The notes under the pieces were generated by a model that was not told the DNA's origin, did not search any database, and saw nothing but the letters and a program-made list of their open reading frames with translations. Both the position numbers and the translations under genes were made by a program. A stretch of DNA of 64,000 nt from an uncultured Oscillospiraceae bacterium (GTDB taxonomy: Bacteria > Bacillota > Clostridia > Oscillospirales > Oscillospiraceae), in NCBI GenBank assembly GCA_910585265.1, contig CAJUCA010000004.1:35429-99428 (forward strand), given 5' to 3'. Positions 47,723-56,970 of this stretch are shown one piece after another (position 1 is the stretch's first letter; the number at the start of each line of letters is the position of its first letter).

Positions 47723-49120
47723 ATGAACAACACGGAAAAGACCATGGAAAAGATTGTGGCCCTCTGCAAGGGCCGGGGCTTTATCTTCCCAGGCTCCGAG
47801 ATCTACGGCGGCCTGGCCAATACCTGGGACTACGGCCCCCTGGGCACCCGGCTGAAGAACAACGTAAAGGACGCCTGGCGCAAGAAGTTTATCCAGGAGC
47901 GGCACAACAGCTTCGAGGTGGACGCCGACATCCTCATGCACCCCCGGGTCTGGGAGGCCAGCGGCCACGTGGCCAGCTTCTCCGATCCCCTGCTGGACTG
48001 CAAGGAGTGCAAGCTGCGCTTCCGGGCCGACAACCTCATCGACGACTTCGACCCGGACGCCCACGCCGACGGCATGACCAAGGAGGAGATGTTTGAGTAT
48101 ATCAAGGCCCACTCCATCCCCTGTCCCCACTGCGGCAAGCACAATTTCACCGGCATCCGGGAGTTCAACCTGATGTTCGCCACCCACCGGGGCGTCACCG
48201 AGGACAATAAGAACGTGATCTACCTGCGCCCGGAGAACGCCCAGGGCGAGTATGTGAACTATCCCAGCGTGCTGCGCTCCATGCGGGCCAAGCTGCCCTT
48301 CTCCATCGGGCAGATCGGCAAGGCCTTCCGCAACGAGATCACCCCGGGGAACTTCACCTTCCGCACCATCGAGTTCGAACAGATGGAGTTCCAGACCTTC
48401 TGTAAGCCGGGGGAGGATCTGGACCTCTACGAGTACTTCAAGGGCTTCGGCCGGGAGTTTTTCACGTCCCTGGGCATTCCCGCCGACCACCTGCGCTACC
48501 ACGACCACGAGAAGCTGGCCCACTACGCCAAGGCCGCCTGCGACATCGAGTTCCTGTTCCCCTTCGGCTGGGGGGAGATCAACGGCACCCATGACCGCAC
48601 CGACTTCGACCTGAGCCGCCACCAGGAGTACAGCGGCCAGAAGATGGAGTACCTGGACCCCTACACCGGGGAGCGGTATATCCCCTATATCGTGGAGTCC
48701 ACCTACGGCCTGGACCGCACCGTGCTGGCCCTGCTGTGCGAGGCCTATGACGAGGAGGTGGTGGACGCGGAGAAAAACGACGTGCGCACCGTCCTCCACC
48801 TGCACCCCGCCATGGCCCCCATCAAGTGCGCGGTGCTGCCCCTGTCCAAGAAGCTGGGGGACAAGGCCATGGAGATCCGGGACGAGCTGTCCAAGCACTT
48901 CATGGCGGACTACGACGACACCGGATCCATCGGCAAACGCTACCGCCGCCAGGACGAGATCGGCACCCCCTACTGCATCACCGTGGACTTCGACACCGTG
49001 GGCGATGGGGAGAAGGAGGCCGACCACGCCGTCACCATCCGGGACCGGGACACCATGGATCAGGTGCGGGTGCCCATCAGCGGGCTGAAGGCCTGGCTGG
49101 AGGAAAAGCTGGCTTACTAA
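47723..49120 (+). CDS. glyQS: Glycine--tRNA ligase (dimeric type)
   Basis: 465 residues. ATG 47723 is better spaced from AAAGGGG than ATG 47714. Class II synthetase: GFIFPGSEIYGGLANTWDYG, motif 2 around AFRNEITPGNFTFRTIEFEQ and motif 3 in TYGLDRTVLALL. The C-terminal anticodon domain starts near residue 360. It charges tRNA-Gly in the cytosol. No T-box leader is seen; a hairpin element occupies the upstream space. Confidence 0.96.
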   Translation: MNNTEKTMEKIVALCKGRGFIFPGSEIYGGLANTWDYGPLGTRLKNNVKDAWRKKFIQERHNSFEVDADILMHPRVWEASGHVASFSDPLLDCKECKLRFRADNLIDDFDPDAHADGMTKEEMFEYIKAHSIPCPHCGKHNFTGIREFNLMFATHRGVTEDNKNVIYLRPENAQGEYVNYPSVLRSMRAKLPFSIGQIGKAFRNEITPGNFTFRTIEFEQMEFQTFCKPGEDLDLYEYFKGFGREFFTSLGIPADHLRYHDHEKLAHYAKAACDIEFLFPFGWGEINGTHDRTDFDLSRHQEYSGQKMEYLDPYTGERYIPYIVESTYGLDRTVLALLCEAYDEEVVDAEKNDVRTVLHLHPAMAPIKCAVLPLSKKLGDKAMEIRDELSKHFMADYDDTGSIGKRYRRQDEIGTPYCITVDFDTVGDGEKEADHAVTIRDRDTMDQVRVPISGLKAWLEEKLAY

Positions 49121-49144
49121 GATTTTCTTGCTTTTCTGTTAAAA

Positions 49145-49185
49145 AACACAGCCGCCCCTGTGCAATCGGGGGCGGCTGTGTTATA
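49145..49185 (+). terminator. Terminator after glyQS
   Basis: AACACAGCCGCCCC pairs with GGGGCGGCTGTGTT around a 10-nt loop. It lies 24 bp after the glyQS stop; the following T run is short (TTATACT). Confidence 0.8.
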
Positions 49186-49275
49186 CTATGGGAGAAGCAC
49201 TCCCCTAAAGCTGATTGACTGCCGGGGCCGGACGGCCCCGCGGAGCGAAACCACACACAGATCGGAGAGAACCAG

Positions 49276-51147
49276 ATGAGACAACTCTTTTCCTGCTTTC
49301 TGTTCCAAACCCGGCCGGGGGACGGCCTGTCCCCCAGGCGGCGCGCGGCCTTCTGGCTGTGGAACGCCCTGCTGGTCACCGGGGCCGCCGTGGGGCTGGG
49401 GCTGGCCTCCCTGCTGCTGGCCACGGGGCAGTACAGCGCGCGGGTCTTCCTGCTGGACTACATCTGCCACCCTGTCCTGCTGCTGCTGAACCTGCTGCCT
49501 CCGCTGCTGCTGGTGGGCCTGCTGTACGCCGCCACCGGGCGGGCGTGGCTGGCCTGCCTGCTGGCCTCCCTTCCGGTGCTGGGGCTGTCCCTGGGGAACT
49601 ACTACAAGCTGGCCTTCCGGGACGATCCGGTGATCGCCTCCGACCTGCTGATCCTGGGGGAGGCGGGGAAGATGGCGGGGCAGTACAAGCTGTTTTTCTC
49701 CAACAAGGTGGCGTTGGCCCTGCTGTGCGCGGCAGGGAGTGTTCTGGTGCTGGCCCTGTTTGCCCGGGGCAGGCCCCGGGGCCGCGTCCGGGCGGGACTG
49801 GCCGCCGCGGCGGCGGTGTGCTCCGCCGTGCTGATCCCGGTGTACGCCAGCGACAGCGTGTACAGCAAGAACACCAACACGGCGCACATTAACCAGTGGT
49901 CCACCACCCAGCAGTATGTCTCCCGGGGCCTGCTGTACCCCTTCCTGCACAGCGTGAAGGACGCCCTGCCCGACCCGCCGGAGGGCTATGACCAGAAGGA
50001 GGCGGAGGCCCTGCTGGCCCAGTACCGGGACAAGGACATCCCGGAGGACAAGAAGGTGAACGTGGTGGCGGTGATGCTGGAGGCCTTCACCGACTTCTCC
50101 GCCTTTGAGGGGATCGAGTTCGCCAAGGATGTGTACGCCCGGTACCACGCCCTGGAGGCGGAGAGCTATACCGGGAACCTGCTGACCAACATCTTCGCCG
50201 GGGGCACGGTGGACACCGAGCGGGCCTTCCTCACCGGAATGGGTCCCAAAAATGTGGACTACCGCGCCAACACCTCGTCCTATGTGTGGTATCTGAAGGA
50301 CCAGGGCTATCAGACCTTCGGCGGGCACCCCTGCAACAACTGGTTCTACAACCGCCAGAGCATCAACCGCTACCTGGGCTTCGACGAGTACCGCTTCGCG
50401 GAGGACTACTACGGCCCGATGTACGGCGCGTCCCCCACCCTCAACGACTACCTGTTCCTGACCGACCTGGCCAACACGGTGGCGGAGCGGCTGAAGGCGG
50501 ACGCCCCGCTGTTCTCCTTCTCCGTCACCTACCAGGGCCATGGGCCATACGCCAGCGACGCCTCCTGGTGGAACGAGGTTGACAGCTATATTGGGAACAA
50601 GGACCTGCCCGAGGATCAGCGCACCATCCTGGCCAATTACCTGGGCTCGGTGGAGAACACCCAGATGCACCTGGTCGACCTGGTGGATTCCCTGCGCCGG
50701 TCGGAGGAGCCGGTGGTGCTGCTGCTGTTCGGGGACCACAAGCCCTGGCTGGGCAACGGCAATTCAGTATACGATGCCCTGGACGTGGATCTGTCCCGGA
50801 CGGACGCGGCCAGCTTCTACAACTACTGGTCCACCCGTTACCTGATCTGGGCCAACGACGCCGCCAAGGAGGCCGCGGGCCACGACATGGTGGGGACGGG
50901 GCCGGACGTCTCCCCCTGCTTCCTGATGAACGTGCTCTTTGAGCAGCTGGGCTGGGAGGGGGACGCCTATATGCAGGCGGCGGACGCCTGCCGCCGGGAG
51001 GTGCCCGTGGTCCACTCCTACGGCATTTACTTCACGGCGGACGGCGCGATGAAAACCGATGATGCGCTCACCGATGAACAGCGGGAGCTGGTGCGGCAGT
51101 TCCGCTGCCTGGAGTATTACCGCCAGCACCATTTTTCCGGAGGATAA
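49276..51147 (+). CDS. LTA synthase-like sulfatase-fold phosphotransferase
   Basis: 623 residues. Five N-terminal membrane helices (about 20-200) are followed by an extracellular sulfatase-fold domain. Metal-site Glu lies in VAVMLEAFTDF, the likely catalytic Thr in GGTVDTERAFLTG, and later ligands in YQGHGPY and LFGDHKPWLG. This is the LtaS/OpgB group, which transfers phosphoglycerol from phosphatidylglycerol to lipoteichoic acid or other surface glycans. A single gene with its own terminator region. Confidence 0.9.
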   Translation: MRQLFSCFLFQTRPGDGLSPRRRAAFWLWNALLVTGAAVGLGLASLLLATGQYSARVFLLDYICHPVLLLLNLLPPLLLVGLLYAATGRAWLACLLASLPVLGLSLGNYYKLAFRDDPVIASDLLILGEAGKMAGQYKLFFSNKVALALLCAAGSVLVLALFARGRPRGRVRAGLAAAAAVCSAVLIPVYASDSVYSKNTNTAHINQWSTTQQYVSRGLLYPFLHSVKDALPDPPEGYDQKEAEALLAQYRDKDIPEDKKVNVVAVMLEAFTDFSAFEGIEFAKDVYARYHALEAESYTGNLLTNIFAGGTVDTERAFLTGMGPKNVDYRANTSSYVWYLKDQGYQTFGGHPCNNWFYNRQSINRYLGFDEYRFAEDYYGPMYGASPTLNDYLFLTDLANTVAERLKADAPLFSFSVTYQGHGPYASDASWWNEVDSYIGNKDLPEDQRTILANYLGSVENTQMHLVDLVDSLRRSEEPVVLLLFGDHKPWLGNGNSVYDALDVDLSRTDAASFYNYWSTRYLIWANDAAKEAAGHDMVGTGPDVSPCFLMNVLFEQLGWEGDAYMQAADACRREVPVVHSYGIYFTADGAMKTDDALTDEQRELVRQFRCLEYYRQHHFSGG

Positions 51148-51198
51148 GAACCCCTGGAGCCGCAGCGGAAGCCTTGTTATACGGCGTTCGCTGAAAAA

Positions 51199-51243
51199 CA
51201 CAGGCCCCGTGCCTTCGCCTACGCGGCGGGCACGGGGCCTGTC
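51199..51243. terminator. Bidirectional terminator between sulfatase and MATE genes
   Basis: CACAGGCCCCGTGCC pairs with GGGCACGGGGCCTGT around a loop of about 14 nt, between converging stops. Confidence 0.85.
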
Positions 51244-51258
51244 CTGTTGTCCGGGGGG

Positions 51259-52647
51259 TTACGCCTCCGGCCGGGGGGCCAGGGGCAGGATGTCCCGCCG
51301 GTAGACCCGGCGCAGAAAGACGGCGCACAGGGCGGCGGAGAACAGCTCCGCGATGGGGAAGGCCCACCACACCGCCTCCAGCCCCAGGGTCCGGGACAGC
51401 AGGAGGGCCACGGGAAGCAGCACCGCCAGCTGCCGCACCACGGAGGCGGCCAGGCTGATCAGGCCGTGGTTCAGGGCCTGGAATACCGAGGAGGCCACAA
51501 TGCCGAAGGAGGCCAGCAGCCAGCTGATGGAGATGATCCGCAGGGCGGGTATGCCGATGGACAGCAGATCCCCCGCCGCGTCCTCCTCCGCCTGGAAGAT
51601 GGACAGCAGGGGGCCGGGGAAGAACTGGAACACCAGGAAGCCCACGGTCAGCATCACCACCGCGTACAGCACGCTGAGCCGGATGGTGCGGATAATCCGG
51701 CTGGGCTTCCTGGCCCCATAGTTATAGGCCACAATGGGCACCATACCGTTGCAGAGGCCGAACACGGGCATGAAGAAGAAGGACTGGAGCTTGAAATACA
51801 CCCCGAACACGGCGGTGGCGGTCTTGGTGAAGGACAGCAGGATCTGGTTCATGCCGAACACCATCACCGAGCCGATGGACTGCATCACAATCCCCGGCAG
51901 GCCCACGGAGTAGATCCCCCGGATGGTGGGCCAGTGGGGGCGGAAGCCCCGGAAGGACAGGCTCACGTCCGGATTCTGGGCCACGTTGAAAAAGACGGAG
52001 ATGCCGCAGCTCACGGTCTGGCCGATGACGGTAGCCAGGGCCGCCCCCGCCACCTCCATCCGGGGAAGGGGGCCGAGGCCGAAGATGAGGATGGGGTCCA
52101 GGATGATGTTCACCACCGCCCCCGCCGCCTGGGAGATCATGGACTGGAAGGTGCGCCCGGTGGCCTGGAGAATCCGCTCCAGGGTCACCGCCCCGAACAG
52201 GCCCATGCTCAGGGCGCAGCAGATGGTCAGATAGTCCCCGCCGTAGTGGATGATAGGCTCCACATCGGTCTGCACCTCGTAAAACAGCCGGGAGCAGGTG
52301 AGGCCCAGCGCGACGAAGGCCAGACAGCTCAACGCCGCCAGGAAGATGCCGTTCACCGCGGCCCGGTTGGCGTTGTCCTGGTTTTTTTCCCCCAGGCTCC
52401 GGGACAGCAGGGCGTTGATGCCCACGCCGGTGCCCACGCTGACGGCGATCATCAGGTTCTGCACCGGGAAGGCCAGGGAGACGGCGTTCAGCGCGTCCTC
52501 GTTGAGCTGGGACACGAAATAGCTGTCCACCACATTATAAAAGGCCTGCACCAGCATGGAGATCATGATCGGGATGGCCATGTTCAGCAGCAGGGTGTTT
52601 ACCGGCATGACGCCCATTTTGTTTTCAGCCGCGGGATGCTCCGCCAT
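51259..52647 (-). CDS. MATE-family efflux transporter
   Basis: 462 residues behind GGGAGGAG, with twelve membrane helices in two MatE halves. The opening LLLNMAIPIMISMLVQAFYN and GTGVGINALLSRSLGEKN are typical of clostridial MATE pumps. These export cationic compounds in exchange for Na+ or H+. The C-terminus is short and cytosolic. Its promoter region carries a dyad suggesting local control. Confidence 0.95.
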   Translation of the reverse strand: MAEHPAAENKMGVMPVNTLLLNMAIPIMISMLVQAFYNVVDSYFVSQLNEDALNAVSLAFPVQNLMIAVSVGTGVGINALLSRSLGEKNQDNANRAAVNGIFLAALSCLAFVALGLTCSRLFYEVQTDVEPIIHYGGDYLTICCALSMGLFGAVTLERILQATGRTFQSMISQAAGAVVNIILDPILIFGLGPLPRMEVAGAALATVIGQTVSCGISVFFNVAQNPDVSLSFRGFRPHWPTIRGIYSVGLPGIVMQSIGSVMVFGMNQILLSFTKTATAVFGVYFKLQSFFFMPVFGLCNGMVPIVAYNYGARKPSRIIRTIRLSVLYAVVMLTVGFLVFQFFPGPLLSIFQAEEDAAGDLLSIGIPALRIISISWLLASFGIVASSVFQALNHGLISLAASVVRQLAVLLPVALLLSRTLGLEAVWWAFPIAELFSAALCAVFLRRVYRRDILPLAPRPEA

Positions 52648-52682
52648 GGTTCGTCTCCTCCCATCCTAATTTGAAGGTTGTT

Positions 52683-52733
52683 GTTTATTGTCACATAAAC
52701 CGCTATTATAAGGGATTTCTTTTTTCTTGTCAA
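52683..52733 (-). promoter_or_regulatory. MATE gene promoter with dyad at the start site
   Basis: On the minus strand TTGACA (52733-52728) and TATAAT (52710-52705) have a 17-bp spacer, a consensus promoter. Just after it, GTTTAT-TGTCAC-ATAAAC (52683-52700) is an inverted repeat over the expected start of transcription, a possible operator. Confidence 0.75.
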
Positions 52734-52817
52734 TACAGGGGAGGGCGGGAAATTGCTGTTTTCCCACCCGGGACAGCGAAAATGCCGGAGATTTCCCACC
52801 GGCAGGCAAAAAGGGGC

Positions 52818-52846
52818 TTGCGAACCGGGGCGAACTACATTATAAT
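52818..52846 (+). promoter_or_regulatory. purA promoter
   Basis: TTGCGA (52818-52823) and TATAAT (52841-52846) with a 17-bp spacer, 86 bp before the purA start. The segment between this and the MATE promoter (52740-52810) contains two short inverted repeats and no gene. Confidence 0.7.
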
Positions 52847-52931
52847 AAACACATCGGGCCTGTCAGGGCCCGCCATGCGCCGGAGAAGGCAGACGGCCTG
52901 CCGCTGCGAATCCCGGCGCGGAGGGATTATC

Positions 52932-54215
52932 ATGGTAAAAGCGATTGTAGGGGCAAACTGGGGCGACGAGGGCAAGGGCAAGATCACCGATCTGCTGGCC
53001 GAGACCTCCGATGTGGTGGTGCGCTTCCAGGGCGGAGCCAACGCGGGCCACACCATCATCAATGACTATGGGCGTTTCGCCCTGCACATTCTGCCCTCCG
53101 GCACCTTCTATCCCCACATCACCAACGTCATCGGCAACGGGGTCGCGCTGGACGCGGCCAAGCTGGCGGCGGAGCTGAAGGAGATCACCGACCGGGGCGT
53201 GCCCGCCCCGAACCTGATCGTGTCCGAGCGGGCCCAGCTCCTCATGCCCTACCACGTCCTTCAGGACGGGTACGAGGAGGAGCGGCTGGGCGGCAAAGCC
53301 TTCGGCTCCACCAAGAGCGGCATCGCCCCCTTCTACTCCGATAAATACGCCAAGACAGGCATTCAGGTGTGCGATCTCTTTGACGAGAACCGCCTCTGGG
53401 ACCGTCTGAACCGGGCGGTGGAGCTGAAAAACGTGCTGTTCCAGCACCTCTACCACAAGCCCGCCCTGGACGCCAAGACGCTGTACGATCAGCTTCTGGG
53501 CTACCGGGAGCTGATCCGCCCCTACGTGGGGGACGCGGTGGGCTTCCTCCACCAGGCCGTCCGGGACGGCAGGACCATCCTGCTGGAGGGCCAGCTGGGC
53601 TCCATGAAGGACCCGGATCTGGGCATTTTCCCCATGACCACCTCCTCCCACACCCTGGCGGGCTACGGCTGTGTGGGTGCTCCGGTGCCCCCCACCGCCA
53701 TCCAGGACGTGATCTGCGTCACCAAGGCCTATTCCTCCTGCGTCGGCTCCAGCACCGAGCCCTTTGTCAGCGAGCTGCTGGGCCCCGAGGGGGACGAGCT
53801 GCGCCGCCGGGGGGGCGATCAGGGGGAGTTCGGGGCCACCACGGGCCGCCCCCGCCGGGTGGGCTGGTTCGACGCGGTGGCCACCAAATATGGCTGCATG
53901 GTGCAGGGCGCGACCCAGGCCGCGCTGACCTGCCTGGACGTGCTGGGCTATCTGGACGAGATCAAGGTGTGCGTGGGCTACGAGATCGACGGGGAGGTCA
54001 CCGACGTGTTCCCCACCACCCCCAAGCTCCTGGGGGCCAAGCCCGTGTTTGAGACGCTGCCCGGCTGGAAGTCGGACGTGCGGGGGATCACGGACTACAA
54101 CGCCCTGCCCGCCAACGCCAAGGGCTACGTGGAGTTCCTGGAGGAGCGGATCGGCGTGCCCGTCACCATCGTGTCCACCGGGCCGAAACGCCACGAGATC
54201 GCGCTGCGTCAATAA
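52932..54215 (+). CDS. purA: Adenylosuccinate synthase
   Basis: 427 residues from ATG 52932 behind GGAGGG. It joins IMP and aspartate with GTP to form adenylosuccinate, the first AMP-specific step. P-loop-like GANWGDEGKGKITDLLA, catalytic Asp and His in the first 45 residues (WGDEGKG, GGANAGHTI), GTGRPRRVGW-type segment TTGRPRRVGWFDAV and a C-terminal base-binding loop TGPKRHE. Full length; a single gene with its own promoter and terminator. Confidence 0.97.
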   Translation: MVKAIVGANWGDEGKGKITDLLAETSDVVVRFQGGANAGHTIINDYGRFALHILPSGTFYPHITNVIGNGVALDAAKLAAELKEITDRGVPAPNLIVSERAQLLMPYHVLQDGYEEERLGGKAFGSTKSGIAPFYSDKYAKTGIQVCDLFDENRLWDRLNRAVELKNVLFQHLYHKPALDAKTLYDQLLGYRELIRPYVGDAVGFLHQAVRDGRTILLEGQLGSMKDPDLGIFPMTTSSHTLAGYGCVGAPVPPTAIQDVICVTKAYSSCVGSSTEPFVSELLGPEGDELRRRGGDQGEFGATTGRPRRVGWFDAVATKYGCMVQGATQAALTCLDVLGYLDEIKVCVGYEIDGEVTDVFPTTPKLLGAKPVFETLPGWKSDVRGITDYNALPANAKGYVEFLEERIGVPVTIVSTGPKRHEIALRQ

Positions 54216-54243
54216 GGTCGTTTTTCCCGCGCCGCGGGGAAGC

Positions 54244-54280
54244 CGGACGCCCCGCCCGCATGGGGCGGGGCGTCCTTTTC
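54244..54280 (+). terminator. Terminator after purA
   Basis: GGACGCCCCGCC pairs with GGCGGGGCGTCC around a short loop and is followed by TTTTC. Confidence 0.9.
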
Positions 54281-54320
54281 GCTGGGCTGGGCAGTCATAG
54301 AGATCAGGGGGGAACAGAGG

Positions 54321-54812
54321 ATGGCGGAGCAGACAAGCTGTCACGCTTACTTTTCCATTTGCAGCGATGGGATCATAGAGCCTGGGGTTGGTTTTATCGC
54401 CAACAAAAACAGCGATTTTGACCCGGAGGAGCTGACGAAGCGGCTGGGCATCCAGCCCTTCAGGACGAGCAGAATGGGGTCGCCGAGGAGGACGGGGCAC
54501 GGGACATTCCCGTTTTCCTCCTGGCACGCCTGCCTTCAGAAGGAGCCCGCCCTGGACGGAGAGGAGCAGTGCCTGCGGATTGTGCGGATGCTGACCGACA
54601 AGATCCCGGTGCTGAACGAGATCCGGCGGGAGGTGGACGTGGAGTTTGCCCTGATGATTGTGACCGAGATCCATCATGAGGAGCAGCCTGTTCTCTGCTT
54701 TGGCCGGGAGATCATTGCGTTCTGTTATCTGACGGGCACGGAGATCAGCCTTGACCAGTTTATTTACGGGGAGGAATCCCGCAGGGAGTTGGAAGTGGAG
54801 GGAACCGCATGA
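54321..54812 (+). CDS. DUF4279-like protein
   Basis: 163 residues behind GGGGGGAACAGAGG. The text SCHAYFSICSDG, then FDPEELTKRLGIQPFRTSR, resembles DUF4279 proteins (recalled pattern Y-F-x-I, D-P-x-x-I/L-T-x-x-L-G-I-x-P). These are soluble and of unknown function; some lie near toxin-immunity loci. Its stop overlaps the next gene's start (ATGA), so the two are translationally coupled. Confidence 0.7.
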   Translation: MAEQTSCHAYFSICSDGIIEPGVGFIANKNSDFDPEELTKRLGIQPFRTSRMGSPRRTGHGTFPFSSWHACLQKEPALDGEEQCLRIVRMLTDKIPVLNEIRREVDVEFALMIVTEIHHEEQPVLCFGREIIAFCYLTGTEISLDQFIYGEESRRELEVEGTA

Positions 54813-56380
54813 CACTGTATGAACGCTGCTGCCGCCTGGAGCTGGATCTCGCCCGGATCGGGCTGGAGCGGGGAGACTCCCGGGGCGGCTACTTCTGCGA
54901 CCCCGTGGGGGCGGAGGCCATCGGCTGGGCGGGGGTGGACGGCATCCACTTCTGCTTTGTGGAGGGCTTCGGGGAGACGGTGTTTGCCGTCAGCCCCGCC
55001 AACGGGCCGGGGGACTATGTCCATCCCCTGGCCCGGAGCTTCGAGGACTTCCTGCGGCTGGTGCTGGCCTGCGGCGGCGTGGACGCCCTGGAGCAGGCGT
55101 GGATGTGGAACCGGGGGGAGTTCGACGCCTATTTGGAGACGTACCCGCCCGGGCCGGAGCAGCGGGCCGTGCTGGACGGGCTCCGGGAGACGCTGGGGCT
55201 CGCGCCCATGGACGACCCCTACGGGTATCTCAAGGGGGTGCAGTCCGGCTTTGATTACGGCGCGCTGAAATTCAGCAAAGAATATTACGAGCTGGCGGGG
55301 GAGCCGGAGCCCGCCGCTCCATCGGGAAAAAAACAGTGGAAGGTATACTTCCACAACGGTTTCGGCCGCCACTGGGGGCATGACAGGCCGGGGAAGGAGA
55401 TCCCCGTCAGCAAAACCGTTTCCTGGGGCGGGAAGGTGTGGCACATCCCGGCGGTGTATTCCTGCGGGAAGGGGCTGGTGGTGGATCTGTGCGTGGAGAT
55501 CGACCCCGCCGAGCTCCGGGCGTTCCGAGAGAAATGGGAGACGGGGGAGGAGGATGCCCGCCTCACCCCGGAGGATCAAGAGCGGCGGGACGCCGAAAAC
55601 CCCATGAATTTGAACTACAGGCCCAGGCTGACGGTGAACGGCAGGACGCTTGAGGACCGGAGCGGAGTAGGAGTTGGGTGGACCCCTGATTCCTGCCGCC
55701 CGGAAGGGGAGCGGAGCCAGCAGGACTGGGAATGCCGCCAGCTCATGGAGCATTACGGGCTTGACCAGTCGCGGGGCTGGATGTTCTGGCGGGATTCCTT
55801 CCCATGGGCCACCAAAACCAAGCCGGCGGTGAAAACCGTCTCCCTGTCCCTGGAGGGGGAGGCGGTTTCGATACCGGGGCCCCGGTTCAGGGTGTCCGGG
55901 GCGGGGGATGCGGTGCCCTTCACCCATCCCGTCACCGGGCAGGCCCATATTCTGCGCGTGGTGGGGTATGAGGAGGAGCAGGTGGATATGTCCTACCTGG
56001 AGGACGGGTGGGACTACCCCGCCCATTGTACCGTGATGTCCTATGTGACGGAGCCGGATCTGCCCCGGGAGTCGCTGGCGGTGCGGGACTGCGGGCAGGG
56101 GGACAGTCCCCGCCCCAAGCCGCTGGGGGAGCTGGCGGCTGTGACAGCCACCGGCGGCGCGGACGGCCCCACAGAGGCCTGCTCCATCGGGATCATCGGC
56201 GGCTCAGACGGGCCTACGGCGATTCTGGCGACCCACGCCAGGGCCTTCCTGGATACTGGTCCGCCCCAGCTCCGGTCCGCCAGCTCCGCCCTGCGGTTTG
56301 AGCCGCCAGAGGAGCTGGAGTGGCGGATGGTGTTCCGCCAAAAAACGGCGGAGGGTATCACCGTGGAGCTTCTGCCCTGA
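54809..56380 (+). CDS. Large hypothetical protein with a GIIGGSDGPTAI motif
   Basis: 523 residues starting inside the stop of the DUF4279-like gene. Soluble, no membrane segment or signal; rich in Trp and Gly. I do not recognise an overall family. Near residues 450-475 it has TGGADGPTEA and then SIGIIGGSDGPTAIL, which closely matches a motif I recall from the beta subunit of sodium-pumping decarboxylases, yet no transporter sequence surrounds it. The N-terminal part (about 1-130) might be a SMI1/SUKH-like domain, uncertain. With the DUF4279 gene it may form an immunity-type or regulatory pair. Confidence 0.7.
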   Translation: MTLYERCCRLELDLARIGLERGDSRGGYFCDPVGAEAIGWAGVDGIHFCFVEGFGETVFAVSPANGPGDYVHPLARSFEDFLRLVLACGGVDALEQAWMWNRGEFDAYLETYPPGPEQRAVLDGLRETLGLAPMDDPYGYLKGVQSGFDYGALKFSKEYYELAGEPEPAAPSGKKQWKVYFHNGFGRHWGHDRPGKEIPVSKTVSWGGKVWHIPAVYSCGKGLVVDLCVEIDPAELRAFREKWETGEEDARLTPEDQERRDAENPMNLNYRPRLTVNGRTLEDRSGVGVGWTPDSCRPEGERSQQDWECRQLMEHYGLDQSRGWMFWRDSFPWATKTKPAVKTVSLSLEGEAVSIPGPRFRVSGAGDAVPFTHPVTGQAHILRVVGYEEEQVDMSYLEDGWDYPAHCTVMSYVTEPDLPRESLAVRDCGQGDSPRPKPLGELAAVTATGGADGPTEACSIGIIGGSDGPTAILATHARAFLDTGPPQLRSASSALRFEPPEELEWRMVFRQKTAEGITVELLP

Positions 56381-56430
56381 ACAGGGGCGCGGCAGGCCCC
56401 GGTGGAAAATAGGTAACGAAAAAAGTGGAC

Positions 56431-56477
56431 AAGAACACCCGCCAGCCCTTGCCATGACAGGGGCCGGCGGGTGTTTC
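56431..56477. terminator. Terminator after the 54809 gene
   Basis: AACACCCGCC and GGCGGGTGTT form the outer stem, GCCC/GGGC the inner, followed by TTCACTTT. It lies between converging genes. Confidence 0.8.
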
Positions 56478-56541
56478 ACTTTATGATCCCGCTGCTGGTT
56501 CAGAGTGTCCCCCGCAGAACGTCTCACGGGCCGACCCGCGG

Positions 56542-56733
56542 TTACAGCTCCGGCGAGTGGAACAGGTCCGGGTCCTGCCAGTGGTCCAGGTCCGTGCCCT
56601 CCCTGGGGGGCGTGGACTGGGGGCCCGCCTGAATCCGCCCCGCCACCAGGCTGGACAGATCCTCATAGGGCGGTTCCCGGTACCGGGGGTTCCGGGCCAC
56701 GTCCGCGGGGTCGTTCCTTTCTATGGGCTTCAT
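56542..56733 (-). CDS. Small hypothetical protein, Pro/Asp-rich
   Basis: 63 residues behind AGGGAGGG. The polar sequence MKPIERNDPADVARNPRYRE, with PPYEDLSSLVAGRIQAG in the middle, suggests a short soluble or partly disordered protein. No family recognised. It lies 93 bp downstream of the Asn/Lys-rich small gene, on the same strand. Confidence 0.65.
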   Translation of the reverse strand: MKPIERNDPADVARNPRYREPPYEDLSSLVAGRIQAGPQSTPPREGTDLDHWQDPDLFHSPEL

Positions 56734-56826
56734 GGGTGTCCCTCCCTAAAAAAGGAGCGGGGGGCGCAGCCGCCCCCCGCTCCCGCCGGTGTCCCTTCAG
56801 AGGGTGGCGCAGGCCGCGCCGCCGTC

Positions 56827-56970
56827 TTAGTAGCCCCGGCTATTGGAATTTTTGTTCTCGGAGTTCTGCTGGTTCTTGTTCTCGGGATTCTGATGATTCT
56901 TGTTCTGAGAGCTCTGCTGCTTTTTGTTCTCAGGGCTCTGCTGCTTCTTGTTGTCAGGGCAGTTGTTCAT
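56827..56970 (-). CDS. Very small Asn/Lys/Gln-rich repeat protein
   Basis: 47 residues from ATG 56970, spaced from GAGGTGAT. After MNNCPDNKKQQ come repeats of the type S/N-P-E-N-K-x-Q-x-S, encoded by near-identical DNA units with TTGTTCTC-type repeats on the plus strand. Low complexity, with one Cys. Similar small Asn-rich proteins occur in spore-forming Firmicutes, some in spores, but nothing here proves it. Confidence 0.6.
   Translation of the reverse strand: MNNCPDNKKQQSPENKKQQSSQNKNHQNPENKNQQNSENKNSNSRGY

Noticed and set aside
52733..52815. Purine riboswitch upstream of purA or MATE
   Set aside because: Short inverted repeats are present, but they lie between the two divergent promoters, largely outside both leaders, and lack the conserved purine-aptamer core.
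56820..56960. CRISPR-like short repeats
   Set aside because: The regular DNA repeats belong to the coding sequence of an Asn/Lys/Gln-rich protein; there are no unique spacers and no cas genes. No CRISPR array was seen anywhere in the window.
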